This document shows positions 53,728 through 64,000 of a stretch of 64,000 bases of DNA, in pieces. Origin of the DNA: Ypsolopha sequella (lineage: Eukaryota; Arthropoda; Insecta; Lepidoptera; Ypsolophidae). Below the pieces are notes generated by a model. It saw nothing but the letters and a program-made list of their open reading frames with translations. It ran no database searches and was not told the origin of the DNA. The position numbers and the translations under genes are program-made. Position 1 is the stretch's first letter. Every line of letters starts with the position of its first letter. Location of the stretch: contig OW203992.1 of NCBI GenBank assembly GCA_934047225.1, forward strand, positions 6,189,501 to 6,253,500, read 5' to 3'.

Positions 53728-56700
53728 ATCATATGAACAAGCTTACTCAAATATTTGGTAAGTTATTTTCATTTTCATTTGTCAAAATTAATTCTGCCTA
53801 CCTAGGTTAAATATGCTGTGCACGCGCCTGTGCGGAACTAATGCCGTAAAAGCCGCTCTATGCAAAACGAAGATGCATAAGTGGGCACGATAAATCGATC
53901 ATTTATCAACTAATTTGAATATTTTACTAATCCATTTTCCATTTATATCTTCATTTCTTAATGTATGACGAATCGAATGTATTACACGTCGGAGTAAAGA
54001 AGAATGGTTGCTTTCAAAAGACACACCCACCCACGTCTCTTCCTCATCCCGAAAATAAAGTGTAATGAATCGGGCGGACGAGGACGCGTTCGTCACGACT
54101 ATAAATAACGTGTGTTCGCACCTTTTTTGGTGGTACGAAAACACCGGATGGACGTGGCTACCGGATGCGAAAGTGCACAATCGCGGGATTGTCGACCTTA
54201 CATGCATATCAAACAGACCACTGTCCCCTAACACGTCGGGATATAAGAAATGAATCGCCGGACATCGCACGCAATGAAATCTCGTCATCCATACAAAAGT
54301 AAATGCGATTGTGAGCAGCATCGAAAGCGATAATGGGTTTTGTGTTGATATACACCTTGCTGAACAGGGGGCACATCAGACAATCATACAACAAGTCCAT
54401 TGTTGCAACGGAAGGGCGGAGTTCCGGTGATTCCATTCGCTTCCTGAGCTTTTTAAAATTCCGATATCCAGAATCAACTTTGGCAATCATTTCGTTATGT
54501 CTCAGAAAACGCACGACCAGCCATTAAATTGATCTAGCGATCTAGTTGCGTAAAACAAAGGTCTGCAAAGCCTTGTGCAAGCGCCGCGCCCGCGCAGCAG
54601 CGTCGACATATCTGCGAGCTTTGCGTAACCCCGCACTTATCCGCCAATACGCCGCCTGTATGTCACAACGGCACGCTCCGTTTGCTTGCATCCACTGCAA
54701 GTACCAACGATTACTCATCAGCTAACAGTCCAGCCCTTTTAAGGATTTCAACCTTACAACTCAAACTTGATCTTCTTGCTCAGAAGACATATTTATATGA
54801 CATTTAATTTCTGCTATCTTTAAACTCATGGCAAACGACTGGTTCGCTGGTGTCATGTCATGATGTCACTATTGTGAGTCAGTCCGCATTCGTGACCGCC
54901 GAAGACCCGACAGATAAGGCACCGGTGTTCAAGTTGAGCGAGCTTAACATTCGATGTGAAGTCACTCGGAGCATAAGGCACGCTCATTAAATTCGCTGGG
55001 CAAAAAGTTTTTACTGGCGCACGCGTCCAGGACCGTCTCCCCATTGGGATGGGTGCATTCACATCGCCCTAGAGGCAAAAAGTCGCATACACGTGCCGAC
55101 AATTAGCTGGGGCTGGGTTGAGCGTCGTAATTGCGCCTGCATAAGCCGAGAGTTCTCACGTGATTGCTCAAGAAGAACGGACAATGCTGTTTGGAACTCG
55201 CGTGGCGGAACCGCCGTAAATCTCCTCATGCACATCTATTCCTGCATTTCTAATATAACTAACCAGGCTTTTATATCGTGCCATACTCGATGCAATAACC
55301 TTTTTACACCCCGACAACAAATGCCAACTTTTTTTTTTCAACCTGTGGAAACATTACCCTCTTGTAGTCTGGGATTTTTATTTTTCTTGCGCTGAATTTT
55401 ATTACCCTGCGTCTTAAAACCTGCCTCGGAGCGAGTTCAGTTGTGACTTGTAACGTTTCGGTGGAGAGGTGACTCGATGCCGCAGTTGCATCCGCGTCTC
55501 GAAGGTCGGCGACCTGCCAATTCTACACCAACTGAACCAAACAAACCGTGCATCTCCTAACATAAAGTGCCGAATATAAACAACTCTGATGTAACGCAAA
55601 AAATATCGCAAACGAGTTTCGGTTTTATGACGCTCCGTGAGTTGGCGTCGTTTTTTGTTGACTCTTTATTTGAAAATTCGAACTAATCACAGTATAATTA
55701 ATTAATTTTGTACGAGTACATCGATGTTATCTCCCCTCTTGAGCTCTCTTGAAGTCGTTCACCCATTTTGAATGATAAGTCCTGACCTGGCATCACATAA
55801 GAACAAAGGAAATCTCGGGAGTGATATTTTGTTATTTTTACACTAGTGGTCACCAGCCGTCATAAATATACAGCCACTGTCGAATAACAATGTGACATGA
55901 ATCAGTGACAATGACAGGCTGATGATGAATCTAAGTGCATGAAGCATGCGTCATAGTGCAACGATGACGTCATTCGGAGGGTTGCTACTGGAAGACGGAG
56001 GGCTCAATATCCAACAATAGAGGGTGCCTTAATGCCAGGGATGAATCATAGGAAACACCGTTGGCAACTCCCCTCTTAAGTGGCTATTTATACCGGACCC
56101 TAAAGTAGGTATAATGGATGAATAAAAAGTGCCCAGTTATAGAATCTCTATTCAAAGAAAAGAATTCTCTAAAATCTTATTAATTGATTGGTTACCATGA
56201 CTGAATTTCGTTACAAAAGAATAATCAGAAACCCGTGTCTAGGTACATTCGTATAGCGATTTATTCTTTATAATCCGAATAGTTTCAATATTTATGCGAT
56301 TTTAAAAATATTCTAGTAAACCGTCGAGACTTTGCAAAGGCTTGAAACGCTTGAGGGCTTATTAATTACGAGTCCTTTTAAACCTTGCGCAGTTTATAAA
56401 ACAAATAAAAAAACAAACCTTCAAAGTGGTTAAACGTCGTTGTACAAAAGAAATAAATAAAACGACTCGCTCAAGTACCACAGCAATAAACATTATGTAA
56501 ACTCTGCTTGCGCTTCAATCCAGACAAGATTTCGTGGAAATAAATGTTATAAAAGGTTTCAAAATTAACCATCATTAGCTTAGCTACTACAGAAGCAATT
56601 TGGTTCAACAAATTACATAGAGAGAGGTTACTTGTATTTAAAGACAGTATTTTCCTGGTTAGTCCAGTAATTATTCGAGTTAGAAGGAAATAATTGGAAT

Positions 56701-59700
56701 CTAGACGATTTTATTTGTATAGTAACAATATTTGAAGAGAATATCCGGAATAAAATATAAATTAAATCGTCATTCACATCACAGCATAGAAGGTCTTATT
56801 GATTTGCGTAAAACTCGAATTCTCTGGTGTGTTTATTACTCGACATCTGAAAATACGATATATTAACTACTGAATTCAGTCCCGAGGATCTGGGGGCGGG
56901 TAAGACCCTCCATATTTTAATTTATAAATAACTTCGTCTTTGCTTCGTCTGTATTCCGCCTACGATAATTACGTATCTAACGCGAAAAGTATTCAGAAGT
57001 GGAGGCGGCAGTCGAATATAGACAAGGAAAATCTCGACCTTCTTAAGACACGCCGTCTGTTCCAGCGTCATCCGAAAATTATTCTTACTGATAACGATAT
57101 TTCTCTTAAATGAAATGTTTAAAAATCATGAAAAAAATATAGTGTTTTTTTAAAGTAGAAAGAAAAAAATTGATTTCTGAAAATTATTCTTGCGTTAAAA
57201 AACAATGAACATGATAAATGAAAATTTTGTTCAAAGTCATGCTGTTTTTAGACTAAAATTTTGTAAAATTCGTGATTTCTTTGAAACCTCTACTGTTATT
57301 TGTGTGGTTCGATTTAAAATACAAGGAAATATTTCTTAGAAAAATCATCTATGGAATTTTTTTTTTCGTCCATTGCGTCTATTTGAAAAGTATTATTTTC
57401 CCCTATTTTGCGCTATCCGGAGACCCTGCGACGACCTCGTAACTCGTAATTGCATTGCGCGCTGATATGGACGTTATTTAATATAGTTTCTGTCGATATT
57501 TGTACCGACAATAGTTGACTCACCTGCCCCTTAAATACGGGAGCTATTCTACGTTTACGTTTGATGTAAAATAATTGGCATTTAATGGACTCTCGTTGCT
57601 AAAATTCAATTTCAATAATTCAATCTCGAATAAAATTTACCGCTTCGCAAGTCCCGAATCCGTCGTCGATGCGTCGAACATTTACCTCCATGCAAAAAAA
57701 GAATAATGAAGCCAAACCGGTCGTACGGTGGCCAGAATTACGATTAAACCCTCAAACTGCGACTTGATGCATCAGGACAGAGAAGAAAAAATAAACCTCC
57801 CATCAGTCTGAGGTTTTCGAAATCGTTTTTTGTTCAGAAGAAGGAAAATTTGATTCGAGGATTTATCGAGGAGGGGTCATCTCGCTTTGTTCAGTTAAGT
57901 TATATTTCTGGTAAATCACGCCCTGTTTACCTCAATGAGGCTTACTACCAGTTTCATACACAACAACACCAACCTCTATATGTACTCCTCTATCCTATAT
58001 TTTTCCCAGAAATAATTTCCGTGATTCGACTTAAACGTACGCTCATAGGAATTTACCCTGCGATAAGCAGTTAGTGCTAATGTTATACGTAATTAGTAAC
58101 TTGCATGATGTCAACATCCTCTTACCTTTTCCTCCACTAATAGCTTTGGATTACAATGTCATTGTTTTACCGCTTCCATTCCAATCCCAATACACCTTTG
58201 CATGAATATGAACTTTGCCAGGATGTGGAGTGGGCGCGACAAAAGGCGATTTGTCCCGACCATTACAATATCGTCCACATAACAAGTAACAAATATCAAA
58301 CGTGCGTAGGAGCATCCCAATCTCGTATCTTGGAGCCGTGGCTGACGTAACGTTCAGTTCACGGTCAGCTAGAGGAAATGACGCAAGCGTCCGCGCATCG
58401 GTACACACGCAGTTTACAACATGGACAGCGTCAAGTCAAAACGCTTCACGCGAAATCCAAACACAAGCTTCAAAAAATCGTTCGCCCAAGTCTGAATTTG
58501 GTTGGCTTGACATTCATCGCGGCGCGGCGCGGCGTGTCGTAAGCAAAGCGCGACAAATCCAATAAGTCTCAAGCGCCATTTGTATTGTCAGTACTCAGTA
58601 ACTACGACAGTAATACTGCTTGACTCTGATAGAGCGTACTTGCGCTGTTCTCTGCATTTAGCTGGTGTTTTTATGTACAATTAACATAGGCCATGAGCGG
58701 CGATCGGGAACGATCGCAATGACATTGAAATCTTTTGGTTGCGAAACTGTACAGTTTTCGTGCATCACCGCTTGGCCTCGTGAGGTGGTTGAGATTGAAG
58801 AATAAGAAAAATGAGAACGAGTACCGACCTCAGTTCGCGGTCACATTTGGCCAACCTTTTGTCGCTATTATCCTCCCTGGATACCTTATTGATTGACATG
58901 ACTAGCATTGAATATACATGTTTATTGATTTCTAATAACAAAGAGAAGCGTATATCAGCAATATAGCACCATTACAATCATAATTTGCATCACTTGTAGC
59001 TCAAATGTCTAAGTTTTCGTTGAATATCTCAGAAACATTCTCCCGACCTTAATTCTGCCCGTGAGTTATCACAGGTTATCATCGCCACTCAGAACTCTTC
59101 TATTTGACTGACTGGATAAAGTTGAATTTAGTTTCGATCAGCTCATGATCGGGTCGTGTCATTGTCAATGTTGACGAACTCGTGCTACGATCGTACGATA
59201 CCAAGTCATGAAGTCATCCGTATATTTAAACTGGCGACAATGATCGCCTCATTAGTCGTGCATTAAACATTCCAGACTTGTTTTTCTCGACTTCCATACA
59301 AATTTTGTTTACACAGTTTTCGCTAATGTTTTGCGCACTTTACTTTACAAAGCTAAACACATTTCTGTTTATTTCGTTCACATTTTCATTTACGTCTTTC
59401 CTGGTTAAGGCTTCAGGTAATTACGCAGCCACCGACGTAAGCAGTCTAGCAATCGCGTGCAAGTTCTTGCCACATTTTTCAGCGAAGCCCCAAAAATTTA
59501 AGCGAGTAACAAAGTTTCAGCATTCTGAAAGGGTGATCGCCCACTTACAAACGTTTGGCTTTGACGTAGGTAGGCTTTCATTATGCGTCCCCTTCCCCTC
59601 GCCTACGTTCGAGTCACGGAGGGCCTACGCGAGTTCGTAGCACGTGACCTCGTCGCTACAAATATGACGTCATTAGGAGGAAAATTTCTTTCGATGATTA

Positions 59701-62700
59701 TTAGATAGGAGTTCGGGAAATGTGGTGAAACGTTTCCTACGTAAACAAGTAGACTTGTGGGCTGTGTGTGACGTAAGCGAAGAACGCGGAAGTATACACA
59801 CCAACCGAGGACGGCTACCGCATTCGTTGCCATGACGATACAAGATCAAGAGCGTTTCGAGGTTTCTCTATACTTACATTATGTGTGTATGGCTCTACTA
59901 TGAAATTGCAAACGATATTTATTTATCTATCACCTTCGAGGTTGTGAATGACACTGGAGTGACTTTGTAATCGCATTAGCGGCTTGCGATAGACGATTGG
60001 TAGAGTCCATGTTGTGTATGATATGACGTAAATATTACTTCGCACTTCGAAAAAGAATCGCATGATGAAATCCGCGGTGACACCAGCTCGTACACGTTTC
60101 TGATCCACGAGTAAGCAATTATCGTTTTACAATATACAGGATGGAGGAAAATACACTTGATTCGACCGGATTGTTTTGCTCTCGGAAAACAAACTCATAC
60201 ATACACATACGCCTTCCGCTCATAAATGTTGTATTACACACATCCTGCTTCAGAGAAATCTCAGTCGCCCCAATCATAATGGGATTGTTTATTCGTTTGG
60301 CTGTTTACATTTTTCCGGGTAACGTTTTCCTGGTTCGATATTTCTTATTTCAATTAGTGGAACGTTTAGTATTCAGGTCAAATGTTATGTAAATAAGGAA
60401 ATACGTGTGCATGTCCCTTCATTGTTTTCGTTCTCTATCGCTTATATATTACGTTATCGAGTATAACGTGTGATTCCGTCGCCGGTCTCAACTCAGACCA
60501 CGGTTCAATGTCGACTTGCGCAAGCGCCACTCTTCCGCCTTCGAATCGCAGCGCCCCACCAGGAACTGAGCAGCCATGAACGTTCTAAATTTAAATTTCA
60601 AGTTCGTATCAAGCGGCTTCTTATCACTAGGTTTTATTAGAATGACGTAAACGTATTGCGGCATTGCGCAAACCTAGGGAGAACCTAGCTTAGTGACTGA
60701 CGTGTCATTATTAATGTATTCCGAGATGTATGGGTGGATGACGTAGTCCACTGATTCGTTCATTGTAAATTATTCAACAAAATCGTGTTTCCTCCTATAC
60801 GTTTTCCCGGAGATACCACAGTTAACTTCAAGCGGATCTAGTTAAATATATCATGATGATCCATAACAATTGAAATGACCGATGACATGTAGTCGGCCAA
60901 TTTGCAGAATTCACTCTTCCAGCAATATCGTGTTCGTGATTAGCTTACGTTTGTTTTACAAGAATTCGCAATGCGGAAACGTTTTTAATTGTTTCATCAT
61001 CATCATATGACAAGTCAGTATGTTAATCACGTAGACCTTATCTGTTTCTTTTTTTAATTACTTCAATAGCCTCCTTTAGGACCTCTTAAAACTGGCGTAC
61101 ATTTTGTATCATCTCAGGCAGTCTGCAACAAAGTTTTAACGTTATTTGTTTTAAGCATAAATCGCTTGATGTAATTATAGGCCATCCGTTTCGAAAACAA
61201 AACTAGACACCATCCAATTTAAACCCTCGAGAAGCAGGAGTTAATTAAGTTAATTCTTCGGCCATGTGGCGCGGCGATGCCGATGTGCAGTTTCATTTTT
61301 TTTAATAAATATGTTTTCTTTTCTTTTGTTGCCAATGTCGGCCATCTGCCGTCGAGTTCTTTCTGTTTTATATACGAAGTCCGTTTCCGGTGAAGTCCCG
61401 TTACATCCGGTCGATCGGTGAGAGCACTTGGAAATCAACTCTTGCGCATACGGCCCCTTGCACTAAAATACAATTATTCATTCGAGTGTCATGGGAACTA
61501 GCCCGACATAAAAACAAAATGTTTCTTATTTCAAAATATTCAATTCGGTCATTGGACTTGCAATCTTATCTATGGAGAGACATAGTCAACATTTTAAAGG
61601 TCATATCTCGCTCCTTATCTACAACAGATAAGTACATAAGGTCACATGTTATGCCGCAATATGTTCCACGTTATACAAAAAACACCAACTTCGTGAATTT
61701 CGAAACTGAATAAAAATCGACGTGTTCTGATGCGTTCAAATCGGGTTAATCTGCCACCATTTACTTACCTGGGATACGTGACAATGCATCTCTTTGTGCG
61801 CCAAACTGGCTCGCCAATTCTGATTCCGACCCTCTTTACTGGCAGCTTGCACAGATGTTCCATAAACAAATAGAGCTGCCATTGTGCGTCTCCTACGCAT
61901 GATTTATTACTCGGTCGAAATTTCGCCAAGTCGATGATGGCTTCGGGTAGACGGTGCCGACCATTATGCAAGGATCCCATTGTTGGATCTTAGAAAAACA
62001 CCTTTTGACGGTCACAATGAATTGCACATGCGATCATCTTACCTGTAAACGCACGTGTTCTGGTCGGGCTCAGAACCGGCTAAATGAGTTATTTACTGTT
62101 TTCACAAAAGCTGTCACCGTAAATTCCTCTTCCATAATTGATAGGACAAGACACGTTTTTGCAAGAATATCCAAGCTAAAAATAAGTGCAAGGGACGTTA
62201 TGTGTCCTCATAAAAGAACTTTATGGCCAACAATTTCTAGGGTTTATAGCAGAGACTGTTTTTTGTTTCAGTATTTTATTTTACTCATAAAAAGGGAGAC
62301 CTTCTCCCGTCCGCGTCCTATTATGTACCACTGGCGCCCCCATAAGAAAGTCTTCTAAATATAAGACTTGAATTGAAAACTATTTGTGATTTATAAATTA
62401 ATATTGCGTTATTAGTATTGCGCTGGCTTGGGAAACCAAAATATTGAAATAAAACACAATAGATTTTTCTGTTTGCCCTGCCCACGACTCTATCTGGAAG
62501 CACATTAGTCCTGATACTCGATACATCATAAGGTCAACATCATTCGGTAACTATCGAGAAACGCATGTTTGTTCAAATGCACTACTGGTCCCAAGTTCGG
62601 GATCGTTGCTCTTTCTACATCTGCTTCGAATGTCAATATTTGATGTTTCCCAATGGGCTGCTTCTTTTAGGCATTTGTTTCTGTCCACATCGCCCCCTTC

Positions 62701-64000
62701 GTTAGCCTTTCCATTCCTTGCCCTTTGTTCTTCATCATACGTATTCACGGAAAGGCCATATTGAAAAGGAGCGAGGCAGATGCCAGAATAATATCGCCAG
62801 ATATTATTTCCCGCATTCGTCTAGAACACAATCGGCGAGCTCTTCAGCAGCTCAATAAACGCGCCAGGATATTACGTGAACAGAGTAATTTGCTTTTGCC
62901 GTTATTAATTTTGATAACTGGGATTCGTTTCTCTCTTTTGTAACAAAGGGAAGCCATTGTAATTAATTTATTGTAGTTGCGTATGCAACGCGAAATGTTT
63001 CAGTGGCGGCGTCACAATTTAATTACCTCTGAAAGCTTTGTCAATCTCGAAATGAAGCCGACATATTATGCGGGACCATCTGTCCTTCGGTCAGATAAAA
63101 AGCGGGTTGATTTTTTCCGTGAAAAATGTTTTTTGAGATTGAAAATGTGACACGTAGCACATGGCGAGGTCCTCTACCTGCTTTTGTTGCGGAGACAATG
63201 CGTACGCACACATCTGCCACCGACGCAGGCTGCGCCTGACTCCACAACTGCCATTCCGCTGAACAAAGCCAGCTTCTTACAAATCCATCACGCATTCGAT
63301 TCATAAACGATGATCGCGCAAATATCTAGCTCGTTTTAAAACGTGCTTTTTCGTGAGGTCTAATATTGAAACGTTTGCTTAATAATATGGCACCGCAATG
63401 AAATAATATAAATCCGAGTTGTATTAAACGCGAGGTCAGCATGTTACATAACCAACGCGAGGTTGGTAGTTGCAGTCGACATTGCCAAAACCAAAAGTTG
63501 CCCAGCGACAAGAAACATATTGTTTCTGCTCGTAATTGAATTTCAATGACCCATACAAACCAGTTAGAAACAATAGCAATATTTATTTAGGTCGTGAAAA
63601 ATATTGCGTGCTTTTAAAGGCCAGAATCTCCATTGTCGTATAGATATTTTTTATAAAAAATACAATCGAATACTCGATGCTTAATGATGGAAACAATTAG
63701 TGAAGAGGTCCCGACACTGGTTGCGAAAGGACCTAACAGTTACTAAACAGTTGTATGCTACCGCTTTGTATTTTGTAATACATCTGGATCGTTTTGAAAC
63801 TTATTAAGTTGTTTGTTTTGAATTCAACGGCACTTGGACACTTTAGTAACCGAAGACTCTTGTGACCAGACAAAGGACTGCATAAATTACTCTAAAAGCC
63901 CTCTCTGAAACCCAGACAAAAGGAATCCTCTAACTAAAGTAACAGATTGAATTACTTTTGTTTGTTGAACATTAATTAAACAAAAGATGTTGCAAGAGCT
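53728..64000 (+). other. About 10 kb without recognised genes; probable trbl intron 2, distal part
   Basis: Mixed base composition with scattered GC-richer segments. I saw no dispersed repeat of the families found before 40 kb, no inverted-repeat element, no RNA gene and no protein motif. Tribbles C-lobe signatures were looked for and not found. All open frames are short and lack family features. Confidence 0.45.

Noticed and set aside
55425..55560. tRNA-like or SINE-like sequence on the - strand (TTCAGTTGGTGTAGAATTGG, then GCATCGAGTCACC)
   Set aside because: A-box and B-box resemblance is loose and I could not form a cloverleaf, so no RNA gene is called.
58151..58565. Overlapping frames of 64-87 codons in both strands
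   Set aside because: No start context, splice sites or recognisable motifs.

Overview
The window is animal nuclear DNA, almost certainly from a moth or butterfly (Lepidoptera). Coding exons are few, introns use GT/AG, and the AT-rich spacer holds dispersed repeats typical of lepidopteran genomes. One is the family that opens with CCGGCCAAGTGCGAGT and closes with a GGGTACGGAACCCTAAAA-type end. Another carries the motif CGGCTTCGCACGGG. The only host gene I can name is the tribbles pseudokinase (trbl) on the + strand, with exon 1 at 40239-40529 and exon 2 at 45835-46124. The exon or exons for its C-lobe were not found and probably lie beyond 64000. A second probable host gene is a single-exon 607-residue protein at 5283-7106 on the - strand, which I do not recognise.

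From 1 to about 39.5 kb the window is a transposon mosaic with several nestings that can be read at base level. A decayed hAT element (1259-3131, 8-bp target duplication) sits inside a dispersed repeat (381-3220). A foldback element (4079-4681) contains a 265-bp palindromic MITE; two more copies of that MITE lie at 8914 and 26968, the last inside a small hAT element (26873-27294). A 2.95-kb element with long inverted ends (9486-12438) holds remains of an uncharacterised Cys-rich gene and a short THAP-like fragment. The largest unit is a structurally complete DIRS-type tyrosine-recombinase retrotransposon (12721-24197) with inverted terminal repeats, an internal complementary region, gag, RT/RNase H and tyrosine recombinase. 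A complete Ty3/gypsy element (13684-19692) with LTRs that appear identical is inserted in its gag, flanked by a 4-bp TCGC duplication.

From 24.2 to 39.5 kb there are further foldback elements, three 3' fragments of one non-LTR retrotransposon, a short retroposed insert with an 11-bp duplication, an 86-bp hAT-like element, a minisatellite, a 360-bp near-perfect hairpin (35461-35820), another LINE 3' end and more dispersed repeats.

From about 39.6 kb the character changes. This part is the trbl locus: 5' region, exon 1, a 5.3-kb intron with two MITEs, exon 2, then about 18 kb that is probably intron 2 with few visible repeats. The exception is a hAT element at about 51050-53727 carrying an open 718-codon transposase gene. 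No tRNA, rRNA, CRISPR array or bacterial-type operon was found. All assignments rest on reading the sequence and remembered family features; no database search was run.
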